Positions 32,858 through 41,699 of a stretch of DNA of 42,033 nt are shown one piece after another (the first letter of the stretch is position 1; each line of letters begins with the position of its first letter). Source of the DNA: 43-108 sp001915545 (GTDB lineage Bacteria > Bacteroidota > Bacteroidia > Bacteroidales > Bacteroidaceae); the NCBI GenBank assembly GCA_902491215.1, contig CABUGV010000031.1:1-42033 (forward strand), given 5' to 3'. Under the pieces are notes generated by a model. The model ran no database searches, was not told the origin of the DNA, and saw only the letters and a program-made list of their open reading frames with translations. A program made the translations under genes and the position numbers.

Positions 32858-34372
32858 ATGTTCTTTACAGCTACAAAAATCGTGAAAAACCTAATCATTC
32901 TACTGGCATTGGTGTTCTGCACAATCAGTACAGCAAAAGCCGAAGACAATCCTAAACGAGAATTCCGCGGAGCATGGATTCAATGCGTAAACGGACAATA
33001 CCTTAACAAAACTCCTGAGCAAATAAGAACAATGCTCCTCAATCAGCTTGATGTTCTTCAGGGAGCAGGAATCAATGCCATACTGTTTCAGGTAAGAGCA
33101 GAAGGCGATGCCTTATACCGTTCCAGCTACGAACCATGGAGTCGATACCTTACAGGAAAACAGGGCTTGGCCCCTGCCGATGGATGGGATCCACTGGCTT
33201 GGATGATAGAGGAATGCCATAAGAGAGGTATGGAACTGCATGCATGGATCAACCCATATAGAGTAAAAACCAAAGGCACTACCCTGCTTGCAGCCAACCA
33301 TGTCTGCAACGTACATCCGGAAAGATGCTTCAGATACGGAGACTTGATGATACTCAACCCTGCATTGCCGATAAACCGTATGTACACATGCATGGTTGTC
33401 GAAGACATACTCGAAAGATACGACATAGACGGTCTGCACATGGACGACTACTTCTATCCGTATCCGGCCGGAGGCGAAAAGATCCCAGACGAAAAATACT
33501 TCAGACTTGACCCTCGCGGATTCAAAGACATTGCAGACTGGAGAAGAGACAATGTCAACATGCTCATAGAAGACCTTCACAATCTCATAAGAGAAAAGAA
33601 GCCGTGGGTGAAATTCGGAATATCGCCATTCGGAATTTACCGTAACAGCAAAGAAGCAAAGAACACGAAAAAAGGAAGTGCTACGAGCGGACTGCAGAAT
33701 TACGACGACCTGTATGCCGATGTCATTTTATGGCAGAAGGAAGGATGGGTTGACTACCTCATTCCTCAGATATATTGGAATCTTGGAACAAGAGCTGCCG
33801 ACTATGACATTCTGTGCAACTGGTGGAACAAATACTCCAACAAGCGTCCACTCTTTATCGGACAAGATGTAGAGCGTACAGCCAAAGGCGTTGACCCTTT
33901 CGACACACGTTCTAACCAGACACTGATCAAATACTCCATCCAGCGCTCACTGAAGAATGTTCAGGGAAGCTGCCAGTGGTATGCGGCAGCAGTGGTAAAC
34001 AATCCAGGCAACTACAGAACATTGCTCGAAAAGAAGTTTCATCGTTATCCGGCACTTCAGCCGATAATGAAGTTCATCGACAAGAAAGCGCCACGAAAAC
34101 CGGAAGATGTAAAGTTATCGCCTATCGGTGGCAATGTATGCATCACATGGCAGGAGCCAAAGGCCAAGAAAGAAATGGACAAGGCTAAACAATACGTCGT
34201 ATATAGATTTTCGCCAAAAGAAAAAATCGATACCGATAAGCCTGAAAATATAGTTGCGATTACAAGAGATTGCAAATACATTCTCAACGACGATGATCAA
34301 GGATGCACATTTGTAATAACAGCGCTCGACAGACTCCAAAACGAGTCTAAAGGTGTGAAAATAAAAATATAA
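32858..34372 (+). CDS. Exported GH10-like glycosidase (DUF187/GHL10, YngK-like)
   Basis: A 504-residue exported protein. The signal peptide ends near TAKAEDN (residue 28). A TIM-barrel domain of the glycosyl-hydrolase-like 10 family follows (about 33-340): REFRGAWIQCVNG at its start, GINAILFQVRAEGDALY, HAWINPYRV, DGLHMDDYFYPYP (likely acidic catalytic region) and the late DYLIPQIYWNLG. The C-terminal 100 residues look like a fibronectin-III-type domain (PEDVKLSPIGGNVCITWQEP). Members are found near peptidoglycan genes and some bind or cut cell-wall glycans; the substrate here is not known. It stands alone between vsr and a bidirectional terminator. Confidence 0.85.
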   Translation: MFFTATKIVKNLIILLALVFCTISTAKAEDNPKREFRGAWIQCVNGQYLNKTPEQIRTMLLNQLDVLQGAGINAILFQVRAEGDALYRSSYEPWSRYLTGKQGLAPADGWDPLAWMIEECHKRGMELHAWINPYRVKTKGTTLLAANHVCNVHPERCFRYGDLMILNPALPINRMYTCMVVEDILERYDIDGLHMDDYFYPYPAGGEKIPDEKYFRLDPRGFKDIADWRRDNVNMLIEDLHNLIREKKPWVKFGISPFGIYRNSKEAKNTKKGSATSGLQNYDDLYADVILWQKEGWVDYLIPQIYWNLGTRAADYDILCNWWNKYSNKRPLFIGQDVERTAKGVDPFDTRSNQTLIKYSIQRSLKNVQGSCQWYAAAVVNNPGNYRTLLEKKFHRYPALQPIMKFIDKKAPRKPEDVKLSPIGGNVCITWQEPKAKKEMDKAKQYVVYRFSPKEKIDTDKPENIVAITRDCKYILNDDDQGCTFVITALDRLQNESKGVKIKI

Positions 34373-34416
34373 CCAAGCTTGTCCATTTACACGAAGTATC
34401 AGGCTGAGTAAAAGAG

Positions 34417-34473
34417 AAAAAACATGCGGTTCTGCGTCAGACGACAATCTGTCTGCAGAACCGCATGTTTTTT
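34417..34473. terminator. Bidirectional terminator between the GH10-like and HAD genes
   Basis: A perfect 19-bp stem: the left arm at 34417-34435 (AAAAAACATGCGGTTCTGC) and the right arm at 34455-34473. A and T tracts at its two ends serve both convergent transcription units. Confidence 0.85.
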
Positions 34474-34509
34474 ATGCTCAAAATATCGTTTTACTTCTTC
34501 AGAAAAGAC

Positions 34510-35139
34510 TCAAGCCAGCTTTTCCAGCATAGCAGTAAGATCGTCCATCCAATCTGCATCCTTTGCAACGTGCAGGCCGTGCATTCCGACCTCTTCTGCT
34601 GCCTCCACATTTTTCAGTCCGTCATCAACGAAGATACATTCTTCAGCCTTGAGTCCTTCAGCCTCAAGAACTTTCTTGAATATCGACAATGAAGGCTTAT
34701 AGTCATGGAGTCCGTAGCTGCAATACAAACGGTCGAAATAATAGCTTATCGGGTGACCATCACCGCTGAATGCAGGACTATCAACCCATGCCATCATCAG
34801 AGGATTAGTATTGCTCAACAGAAATACATTGTATTTTTCCCTAAGCTTCAGAAGATTCTGCAATCTCTCTGCCGGAACCTCCTTTACATATCCAAGCCAT
34901 CCCCACTGAGCCTCATCGTATGAAATATTTTCTCTATGAGCCTGCTCAGCTAGTTTACGGCAAAAAGTTTCAACGTCAATATCACCTCTTTCCAACTCCA
35001 GGAAGATTCCAGTCTGTCCATAGACTCCCATCTGCTCACGCGCATCTTCAATACCTAGAGAATGAAAACGGCGGATAGCCTCATCTTGATCGAGCTTAAT
35101 TACGACCCCTCCAAGATCAAAAATCAGATTGCGTATCAT
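34510..35139 (-). CDS. HAD-superfamily phosphatase (subfamily IA, YihX-like)
   Basis: A 209-residue cytoplasmic hydrolase. Motif I is IFDLGGVVIKLD (nucleophile D8; the usual second Asp is Gly, as in YihX-type and many HAD-IA members). Motif II is LLSNTNP, motif III the lysine in DYKPS and motif IV FVDDGLKNVEAA. A helical cap lies at about 15-85. It probably dephosphorylates a small sugar phosphate or nucleotide; the substrate is not predictable. It is the last gene of the minus-strand set ung, yeiH-like, HAD, with 40-bp gaps, and ends at the bidirectional terminator. Confidence 0.87.
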   Translation of the reverse strand: MIRNLIFDLGGVVIKLDQDEAIRRFHSLGIEDAREQMGVYGQTGIFLELERGDIDVETFCRKLAEQAHRENISYDEAQWGWLGYVKEVPAERLQNLLKLREKYNVFLLSNTNPLMMAWVDSPAFSGDGHPISYYFDRLYCSYGLHDYKPSLSIFKKVLEAEGLKAEECIFVDDGLKNVEAAEEVGMHGLHVAKDADWMDDLTAMLEKLA

Positions 35140-35179
35140 ATTTACTATATATTATTTTTAATAAGATACCTTACCTCAA

Positions 35180-36238
35180 TTATTTGAGCATCGGCACAAG
35201 GATGCTTGTAAGGAAATATCCTCCAACAAGAAGCCAGATGTACAGCAAACCTGCAAGATAAAAAGGTTTTGCGCCGGCCTGACGGAACTTGTCCACAGTC
35301 GTATCAGCACCGAGAGCCGTCATGGCCATAGCAAGCATGAAGGTGTCAGCCTGTTCCACAATACCACCTTTGCCGAACAAAGGAGCATAGATGTTTGCCG
35401 GCATATACTCTGCAAGGAAAGTATTGATGCAGATAACCAGAAGGAAACCGAAAGCAAACCAAGGAATTGTTATACGGCGTTTGCAGCCCCCATTTTCACT
35501 CTTACGCAGACGTGACAACATGAAGCTCATCACTACAAGTACTGGAGCAAGCATTATTACACGTATCATCTTGGTTATGGTTGCAGTGCTTGCAACGTCT
35601 CCACCAGCAGCATTCATAGCATCGCCTGCACCGGCAACATGGGCAACTTCGTGAAGCGTAGAACCCGTATATACTGCCCATGAAAAATCATCCATAGGTA
35701 GACAACCGGTACGGTAGATTATCGGATAAAGGAACATTGAAATTGTTCCGAAAATCACTACCGTAGAAACAGCAACAGCAGTCTTATGAGGTTCGCATCT
35801 CACGACAGATTCTGCACCGAGCACAGCAGCTGCTCCACAAATAGAACTTCCAGTTGCAGTCATCAGAGCAGTATCAGTATCCATACGGAGCAAACGTCCG
35901 AACAAGATGCCGAGAATAAGCGTACCTGCAACAATTATGAGATCAACAGCAAAAGCCGGCCATCCGGCAACTGCTACATCAGCAAACGTCAATCTGAATC
36001 CATACAATACAATACCGGCACGAAGAATCTGCTTGGAACAGAATTTTGTACCAGAAACCCACTGTCCAACCGCTTTCACACGGAACAGATTTGCATAAAC
36101 CATACCAAGGAGAATGCCGACAATCAGCGAGCTGAACTTGAGATCATCCTTAACTACCGGAATCATGGCAATAAGAGTTGCCACTACGGTCATGCCTGCA
36201 ATAAAGGCTATGCCGTACCAAAATTCTTTCTTTCTCAA
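35180..36238 (-). CDS. YeiH-family membrane protein (putative sulfate exporter family)
   Basis: A 352-residue inner-membrane protein with about ten helices. Family features are SKQILRAGIVLYGFRLTF, the TGSSICGAAAVLG loop, and STLHEVAHVAGAG followed by TKMIRVIMLAP. The UPF0324/PSE family is annotated as putative sulfate exporters, but transport has been tested for few members. It lies between ung and the HAD gene, 40 bp from each, and is probably cotranscribed with both. The context does not explain the function. Confidence 0.88.
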   Translation of the reverse strand: MRKKEFWYGIAFIAGMTVVATLIAMIPVVKDDLKFSSLIVGILLGMVYANLFRVKAVGQWVSGTKFCSKQILRAGIVLYGFRLTFADVAVAGWPAFAVDLIIVAGTLILGILFGRLLRMDTDTALMTATGSSICGAAAVLGAESVVRCEPHKTAVAVSTVVIFGTISMFLYPIIYRTGCLPMDDFSWAVYTGSTLHEVAHVAGAGDAMNAAGGDVASTATITKMIRVIMLAPVLVVMSFMLSRLRKSENGGCKRRITIPWFAFGFLLVICINTFLAEYMPANIYAPLFGKGGIVEQADTFMLAMAMTALGADTTVDKFRQAGAKPFYLAGLLYIWLLVGGYFLTSILVPMLK

Positions 36239-36278
36239 AATAAAATACTATTACGTCAAATAAAAATCCTGAAAATAT

Positions 36279-36941
36279 CTACCACTGTATGGGCTCAATG
36301 CCATGTTCGCTCAAATAAGCATTTGTCAAGCTGAAATGATGGTTTCCGAAAAATCCTCTATGTGCCGACAACGGTGACGGGTGTGCAGAAGTCAAAACCA
36401 GGTGTCTTGAACTATCAATCAATACACGTTTGCTCTGCGCATAACTGCCCCATAAAATAAAAACAAGATTATCTCTTTCGTCGCTCAAAAGCTTGATCGT
36501 TGCATCTGTAAACTCTTCCCAGCCTCTACGCTGATGCGAACCAGCGAGGTGTTCCCTTACTGTTAGTGTTGCATTGAGAAGAAGCACACCCTGACGCGCC
36601 CAGCGTGTCAGATTACCGCTAGTTGGAATCGGAGCACCAATATCCGAATTGATTTCTTTAAATATATTGACCAGAGAAGGCGGGAAACGCACTCCGTCAT
36701 TCACGGAGAAACAAAGACCATGTGCCTGTCCCGGTTCATGGTAAGGGTCTTGCCCAAGAAGCACAACCTTCACCTTATCGAAAGGACAAAGATCAAAAGC
36801 ATTGAAAATCAACCTTCCAGGCGGATAAACCGTTCCCTGTCGATACTCATTCTTAACAAAATCTATCAGCTTGGAAAAATACGGTTTTTCGAATTCTGTC
36901 TGCAACTTTTTTTTCCAGCTATCCTCTATTCTTACATCCAA
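36279..36941 (-). CDS. ung: Uracil-DNA glycosylase, family 1
   Basis: A 220-residue base-excision-repair enzyme that removes uracil from DNA. Diagnostic motifs are GQDPYHEPGQAHGLCFSV (catalytic D65, H68), the LLLNATLTV loop, LVFILWGSYAQ and the C-terminal HPSPLSAHRGFFG (intercalation loop and catalytic His). Length is normal. It is the first gene of a three-gene minus-strand set. With vsr 4 kb away, the region encodes repair of both cytosine and 5-methylcytosine deamination. Confidence 0.96.
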   Translation of the reverse strand: MDVRIEDSWKKKLQTEFEKPYFSKLIDFVKNEYRQGTVYPPGRLIFNAFDLCPFDKVKVVLLGQDPYHEPGQAHGLCFSVNDGVRFPPSLVNIFKEINSDIGAPIPTSGNLTRWARQGVLLLNATLTVREHLAGSHQRRGWEEFTDATIKLLSDERDNLVFILWGSYAQSKRVLIDSSRHLVLTSAHPSPLSAHRGFFGNHHFSLTNAYLSEHGIEPIQW

Positions 36942-36964
36942 AACTAATAACTTTTTAATGCATG

Positions 36965-36972
36965 CAAAGATA
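36965..36972 (-). promoter_or_regulatory. -7 element of the ung promoter
   Basis: TATCTTTG on the minus strand (complement of 36965-36972), 23 bp before the ung start codon. There is no TTG at -33. Confidence 0.5.
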
Positions 36973-37096
36973 CATATTTATATATAACACTAAAAACATA
37001 TCAGACATAATAAAAACAGTCCGCAGACAAATAGATAATAATTATCAATTCAAAATTACAAGCAATGCAATATAAAATTGCAAAACATGCAATTAT

Positions 37097-38506
37097 TCAC
37101 TCAATTAATGTCTTTTTACCGTCAATTATGTATATTCCACTACTCAGAGTATGCAGATCATCTGTATTTTTCGCAGACATAATCAGAACACCATTCATAT
37201 TATATACATTATATACTTTTTCATATACTTCTTCTGAAACATTATCCAAACCCGCAGTGGATTCTTCCTCATCAATCAATATAAAATCTTTCCAGTATTC
37301 GGCTTTACGGTAACTGTCTAGTGTTCCTCCTGGTACAAAAAGTCGACACTCTGACTTATCAACACTTTCAAAAGCATCCATACCGCATACAGGAGGTTCT
37401 ACTGCATCGACATGAATTTCTGACAGAAACACACATCCAGCCAAAAAAGAATCACCTACAGAAGAAATTGAACTATTAAGAAACACTTTAACCAAGCCAG
37501 AACAACCACTAGCAAACCCTTCGGATATATGATCAACATCAGCCTTTATATCTATTTTCTCAACAAATTTGTTGTTCTTCATCAAAAAAGGTCCATATTC
37601 AGACAAACGATATGTAACGCCTTCAAAATTGACTGACGGATTTATACAGAAAGATGTATCACTCGACATGTACGAACAATCTACGGCCAAGCAGTTAGAT
37701 TCTGTTGACAATGAAAGAGGTACGTACTTTAATCCGTCTTTTTCAAACATCATATCCAAATAATCCAACTTCCTTACATGACCATACGATTCATCAATTA
37801 CGATATCGTCCATCGCATAAATGACACGATTGCTCATTTTAGGCAATGTTTCCAACAAACCAGCAGGTAACTTTTTAGACTTTAATATCAGTTTGCACAG
37901 ATCATTGCATCCATAAAAAGCATTAGTTCCAACATATTCCAGAGATGAAGGTATTATAACAGAAATCAGTTTTGGACATTCAAAAAATGCATTTGTTCCA
38001 AGCTCAACCACACTTTCTGGCAAAGTTATGGAAACAAGATTATAACAATCAGAAAACACTTCATCACTAATTCTTTCAATGGACTCCGGTAACACAAGAG
38101 ATTCCAATTCGGCACACGACCTAAAAGCACCATGTCCGATACTTTTAATAGAATTTGGTAATACTATATTTTTGATGCGCTTACATCCAGCAAAAGCAAA
38201 TCTGCCGATACTAACAACCGAGTCCGGTATGTTTAAAGACCTCAAATTAGTACAATGCTCAAATGACACATCTGCAATCTCGGTTACAGATGACGGTATG
38301 GTCACTGACTCTAAATTTTCGCAATCCCAAAAAGCAGAGACGCAGATTTTTTTAATACCATCAGGTATTTCATAAACAGAAGAACATGAAGCCTGTGGCA
38401 TATAGATAAAAAGCTTGTCGGTGTACAAAGGTTTCGTAAGCCCGGAACATCCCCAAAAAACACCTACCCCTAAATCATCCACTGTATTGGGGATACTAAC
38501 AGACAC
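37097..38506 (-). CDS. BspA-like leucine-rich-repeat protein, 5'-truncated
   Basis: At least 469 residues. The first 210 are LRR_5/BspA-type repeats of about 23 residues (pattern SVTIPSSVTEIADVSFEHCTNL), and more repeats follow near residues 330-375. The last about 75 residues end in a type IX-like sorting tail (VYNVYNMNGVLIMS ... LSSGIYIIDGKKTLIE). BspA-like proteins are exported and bind host or matrix proteins. Here there is no signal peptide: the open frame begins in the middle of a repeat (the GTG at 38506, or back to a TGA at 38546-38548), and the DNA upstream is not repeat-like. The gene has therefore lost its 5' end and is probably not expressed or exported. The nearest suspect is the IS982-type remnant 200 bp upstream. 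Confidence 0.8.
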   Translation of the reverse strand: MSVSIPNTVDDLGVGVFWGCSGLTKPLYTDKLFIYMPQASCSSVYEIPDGIKKICVSAFWDCENLESVTIPSSVTEIADVSFEHCTNLRSLNIPDSVVSIGRFAFAGCKRIKNIVLPNSIKSIGHGAFRSCAELESLVLPESIERISDEVFSDCYNLVSITLPESVVELGTNAFFECPKLISVIIPSSLEYVGTNAFYGCNDLCKLILKSKKLPAGLLETLPKMSNRVIYAMDDIVIDESYGHVRKLDYLDMMFEKDGLKYVPLSLSTESNCLAVDCSYMSSDTSFCINPSVNFEGVTYRLSEYGPFLMKNNKFVEKIDIKADVDHISEGFASGCSGLVKVFLNSSISSVGDSFLAGCVFLSEIHVDAVEPPVCGMDAFESVDKSECRLFVPGGTLDSYRKAEYWKDFILIDEEESTAGLDNVSEEVYEKVYNVYNMNGVLIMSAKNTDDLHTLSSGIYIIDGKKTLIE

Positions 38507-38707
38507 AAGTGAAAAACAGTCCGGGTATTTACAACCGATTATTACTCAATATTTTATAGATAATAAGTCAGAAATATGGTCATTATCTTTAATTATACAT
38601 TCTAAAGGGTAGAAATTTAACACTTTTATTAATTCTTAACCTGCTAAAGGTGTCAATTTGGACGGAATCCTCATCTTACTGCGTAATTAATTTCCTGTAT
38701 TCCACTG

Positions 38708-38992
38708 TTATCTACTTAATCCTGAATTTAGACAAAGATAACAATATGCGGAAAATCTGCCAAGGACAACTTTATAAAAGCAATATGCCACTAATGCCGC
38801 AACGAGGTTCATTAAGAAGTTATTGATAGGACTATGCCTTGAATGTACCAGTTTGGCTGTGTTCTTAAGCATGTTGTTGATGCACTCGATGACAAAATGT
38901 TTACGTAACATGATTTTATTCCAGAGCGGATCCATATCAAATTTCTTGCTGAACTCATTTACCATACAGAAAATATCCGTAATTTTGTAGGG
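38708..38992 (-). pseudogene. IS982-type transposase remnant with internal deletion
   Basis: A short frame reads YKITDIFCMVNEFSKKF, similar to the N-terminus of IS982-family transposases. It runs straight into KIMLRKHFVIECINNML, KLVHSRHSPINNFLMNLVAA and LVAYCFYK, the C-terminus of the same family. About two thirds of the protein, including most catalytic residues, is missing, so the element is a dead internal-deletion derivative. The last about 15 residues do not look like transposase and probably read into flanking DNA. It lies between the truncated LRR gene and the first acetyltransferase. Confidence 0.65.
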
Positions 38993-39017
38993 CTAATATC
39001 CTATAAAAAAGAAGATA

Positions 39018-39470
39018 ATGGAGATTTTGAAACTTAGAGAACATATTGAACTTTCAGAGAAAGCAGCGGTTTGGTTCCACTCAAAATGGAATATTCCGAT
39101 TGAGGAATATATGGAAAGTATACAAGAATGTATATTAGGGACTAACTGCGTTCCTCAGTGGTATTTAGCAGTAGAAAACGAGGCAATTATTGGAGGAGCC
39201 GGAGTTATCGAAAATGATTTTCATAATCGTAAAGACCTTACTCCAAATATCTGTGCTTTGTATGTAGACAAAGAATATCGTCAACAGGGCATTGCTGGGC
39301 GAATCTTAAAATATATTTGTAATGACATGAAATCTTTGGATGTGAAAGATTTGTATCTGGTTACAGAGCATACAAAATTCTATGAAAGATACGGTTGGAA
39401 CTTTTTATGTCTTGTCCAGGAGGACAATGAAGAATCAAGCATGATAAGAATGTATCATATAGATTTATAA
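39018..39470 (+). CDS. GNAT-family N-acetyltransferase
   Basis: A 150-residue acetyl-CoA-dependent acyltransferase. The central strand/loop PNICALYVDKEYRQQGIAGRILKYIC contains the acetyl-CoA pyrophosphate-binding motif A (R/QxxGxxG form, RQQGIAG). LVTEHTKFYERYGW is motif B. The acceptor is unknown; this subgroup includes small-molecule and antibiotic acetyltransferases. It is AT-rich and bordered by mobile-element debris, which suggests lateral transfer. No promoter match was seen upstream. Confidence 0.85.
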   Translation: MEILKLREHIELSEKAAVWFHSKWNIPIEEYMESIQECILGTNCVPQWYLAVENEAIIGGAGVIENDFHNRKDLTPNICALYVDKEYRQQGIAGRILKYICNDMKSLDVKDLYLVTEHTKFYERYGWNFLCLVQEDNEESSMIRMYHIDL

Positions 39471-39603
39471 CACGGAACACGCTCTTCGTGACAAGTATCA
39501 ACATAAAGCAGAGACACTGTCATCCCTTATTGATGGCAGTGCCATACTGTTAGCATATAAGGTCCATCACATTGAATATCGTACCCCAAGATACCGTCAA
39601 TAA
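39469..39603 (+). other. Possible coding remnant, 44 codons
   Basis: The frame overlapping the acetyltransferase stop reads HALRDKYQHKAETLSSLI followed by LLAYKVHHIEYRTPRYRQ and a stop at 39601-39603. Its composition is protein-like, but there is no start codon or recognised family. It may be the tail of a gene replaced by the acetyltransferase segment. Confidence 0.3.
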
Positions 39604-40149
39604 TTACCGTTTCCTTATGCACCAATCATTATGAGCAAGATAGCTGACATGTTCTATCCGATAATCATCTATCAAGGGATAGTACATCATTTCACAGGTA
39701 TGATGATGACGGAAGCCACATTTTTCCTGTGCCCGTTTTGATCTTTCATTGCCGTTAAAGTAGCCACACCACAAGTTCGTAAGCTTCAAATCCTCAAAGG
39801 CATATCGGATTACCTCACGCATGGCTTCGGGAATCAGCCCTTGTCCCCAAAAGGGAACACCGATCCAGTAGGAAATCTCTCCCTCGTCTTCTCCAATCGG
39901 GAAATTACTCTTAGCCCCGCGTATTACGCCTATGCACCCGATTGCCCTGTCATCTTCTTTAAGGGTTACGGCAAACACTCCTTCTTGCGCGAAAACCGTG
40001 CGGATAATCTCCCGGCTTTCCTCTACACTTCGGTGAACGGGCCATCCGGCAACGGGTCCCACCCGCTCGTCTTTCGCATACTCATACAATGTTTCGGCAT
40101 CTGCTTCCCTCCAAGGGCGCAAAACCATTCTTTCTGTTTTCAAATTCAT
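39604..40149 (-). CDS. RimJ/RimL-type GNAT acetyltransferase
   Basis: A 181-residue acetyltransferase with the N-terminal LKTERMVLRPWREADAETLYEYAKD typical of the RimJ/RimL subgroup. EISYWIGVPFWGQGLIPEAM is motif A, and NLWCGYFNGNERSKRAQEKCGF is the C-terminal part. The substrate is unknown. The start at 40149 gives the usual subgroup N-terminus; an in-frame ATG at 40269 would add 40 residues upstream of the predicted -7 box. It is divergent from the AraC-type regulator, which is a candidate to control it. Confidence 0.87.
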   Translation of the reverse strand: MNLKTERMVLRPWREADAETLYEYAKDERVGPVAGWPVHRSVEESREIIRTVFAQEGVFAVTLKEDDRAIGCIGVIRGAKSNFPIGEDEGEISYWIGVPFWGQGLIPEAMREVIRYAFEDLKLTNLWCGYFNGNERSKRAQEKCGFRHHHTCEMMYYPLIDDYRIEHVSYLAHNDWCIRKR

Positions 40150-40200
40150 ACTCTTAATCTGTTTGATTATCATCCGAAATCGGATTTTGTTGATTCGATG

Positions 40201-40208
40201 CAAAAATA
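40201..40208 (-). promoter_or_regulatory. -7 element of the RimJ/RimL-type gene
   Basis: TATTTTTG on the minus strand, 51 bp before the start codon. No -33 match at the expected distance. Confidence 0.4.
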
Positions 40209-40295
40209 CTGCTTCGGACGGGAATAGAAGAAAACAAAATATGAACAAAACCGGTATTTTTAGAAACAATATTCAAAACAGAATGCATAAACCAT

Positions 40296-40303
40296 TAATT
40301 TTG
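40296..40303 (+). promoter_or_regulatory. -7 element of the AraC-type regulator gene
   Basis: TAATTTTG, 19 bp before the start codon at 40323. No TTG at -33. Confidence 0.5.
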
Positions 40304-40322
40304 CAGTATAAACAAAAACAAT

Positions 40323-41144
40323 ATGCCGAAAGAAGAAATAGAAATAATATTACATGAATGTGGCATGAGCGAACATATCGGGCATCCATTAAAACTTCCC
40401 TATCTTGCAGTTTTTATTTGTCTTGAAGGTAAAGCAGTCATTAAGGTCAATTTTGAAAAATACCTGCTGAAAGGTTCCGACTTGTTGGTGTTGTCTGAAG
40501 ACTCGCTTGCAGTGTTTTCGTCAACTTCAAAAGATTGTAAACTGATTTATATGCAGATAAGAAAGGAAATGGCTACAGAAATCGCATATAAATTGCCAAA
40601 CCGGTTATTTCCGTTCTTGTGGCAGTATCCGCTTTGCAGACCTATGGAGGAAGAACGGAAGTTGTTGTGCACATGGCTTCTCCAGCTCCGGTGTATCCTA
40701 CAGAAGGACATGCTACACAAACGTCCGATAATTATCAATCATATGCAGAACCTCTTTCTGTACATTGCAGGACGGACACAGCCAATGCTGACAGACGCTT
40801 TCGTCGAACGGCAGTACAGCCGAAAGGAAAAGTTGTGCTGGAGGTTTTGGGAATTGATATGCAAGAACTGTCGTCGGCATCGGGAGGTCGCCTTTTATGC
40901 GGATGAATTATGTATCACACCGTTTTACCTTTCACAAATAACAAAAGACTTTATGAACGATACTCCCAAAGGTCTGATTGAGCGACAAGTAATGTTAGAA
41001 ATGAAAATGCTGTTGGAAACAACGGATATGTCAGTCAAAGAGATTGCCGGATATTTGAACTTTGAAGACGGGTCTTATATGTGCCGCTTTTTCAAACGAC
41101 ATACCGGAATCTCACTTATCGAATATAGAAGGATACATCAATAA
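40323..41144 (+). CDS. AraC-family transcriptional regulator
   Basis: A 273-residue regulator. Residues about 20-150 form a cupin-like sensing domain (AVFICLEGKAVIKVNFEKYLLKGSDLLVLSE). Residues about 175-273 form the double helix-turn-helix domain: ITPFYLSQITKDF in the first unit, and VKEIAGYLNFEDGSYMCRFFKRHTGISLIEYRR in the second. The effector is unknown. It is transcribed away from the RimJ/RimL-type acetyltransferase (173 bp between start codons) and followed by a hairpin. The segment lies next to a mobilization-gene tail, so the regulator/acetyltransferase pair may be cargo of an old mobile element. Confidence 0.88.
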   Translation: MPKEEIEIILHECGMSEHIGHPLKLPYLAVFICLEGKAVIKVNFEKYLLKGSDLLVLSEDSLAVFSSTSKDCKLIYMQIRKEMATEIAYKLPNRLFPFLWQYPLCRPMEEERKLLCTWLLQLRCILQKDMLHKRPIIINHMQNLFLYIAGRTQPMLTDAFVERQYSRKEKLCWRFWELICKNCRRHREVAFYADELCITPFYLSQITKDFMNDTPKGLIERQVMLEMKMLLETTDMSVKEIAGYLNFEDGSYMCRFFKRHTGISLIEYRRIHQ

Positions 41145-41145
41145 A

Positions 41146-41200
41146 AACCAATGGAACTGTGCAAGCAAAATCATTATATTATAGCCCACTTCCATTGGTT
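41146..41200 (+). terminator. Hairpin after the AraC-type gene
   Basis: AACCAATGGAA (41146-41156) pairs perfectly with TTCCATTGGTT (41190-41200), loop 33 nt, beginning 2 bp after the stop codon. There is no strong T-tract. Confidence 0.45.
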
Positions 41201-41214
41201 CTATATTTATCAAC

Positions 41215-41663
41215 TTATCTTCTCATTGAAAGACCTTTCTTTTGCTGTTGGTCGTATTGTCCCTCCACCACATTGTCAACTTCCCGTCTGGCTTTGATTT
41301 GCTCCCGATTGTCAAATTCACCCTTTTGCCTGGCAGTGAAGTACAGGAAATCCCCTGCAGCCCGATTTGATTGCCTGTCATCCCCGAACAGGTTAAGGGC
41401 ACTCTTGATGTCCGACACTTGCTCGGTGTCAAAACGGGGTTTGTAATAATCCTTTGCCAAACGGATGATGCCGTTTACCGCCTTGCGGAAGATGTCGCTC
41501 GTTTTGAGCAGCAAGAAACTGAGACAACCGATAAGATGATTCTGCCATGCAATCCGATTTTTGAGCCTTGTGGTCTCTTGGGGATGCTCTGCCTCCTTAC
41601 GGATCAATTCGGCTTGGTGCTTACCATCCAGCTTCATCAGTTCTCGTTGATGGTCGCTCTGCA
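41215..41663 (-). pseudogene. C-terminal tail of a mobilization (Mob/Pre-type) protein, cut by the IS
   Basis: The last about 149 residues of a larger protein: a charged coiled-coil start (ELMKLDGKHQAELIRKEAE), then AWQNHLIGCLSFLLLKTSDI, and SALNLFGDDRQSNRAAGDFL near the end. I recognise this as the tail of plasmid mobilization/recombination proteins of Bacteroidales mobilizable elements, although the catalytic domain is not present. The right-hand IS is inserted at 41664. The apparent ATG start is formed across the junction, with its A coming from the IS terminal repeat, so it is not the native start. The gene is dead. Confidence 0.65.
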
Positions 41664-41699
41664 TAGGGATATTCAGTAAATGTCCCTAAAAAGTAATAT

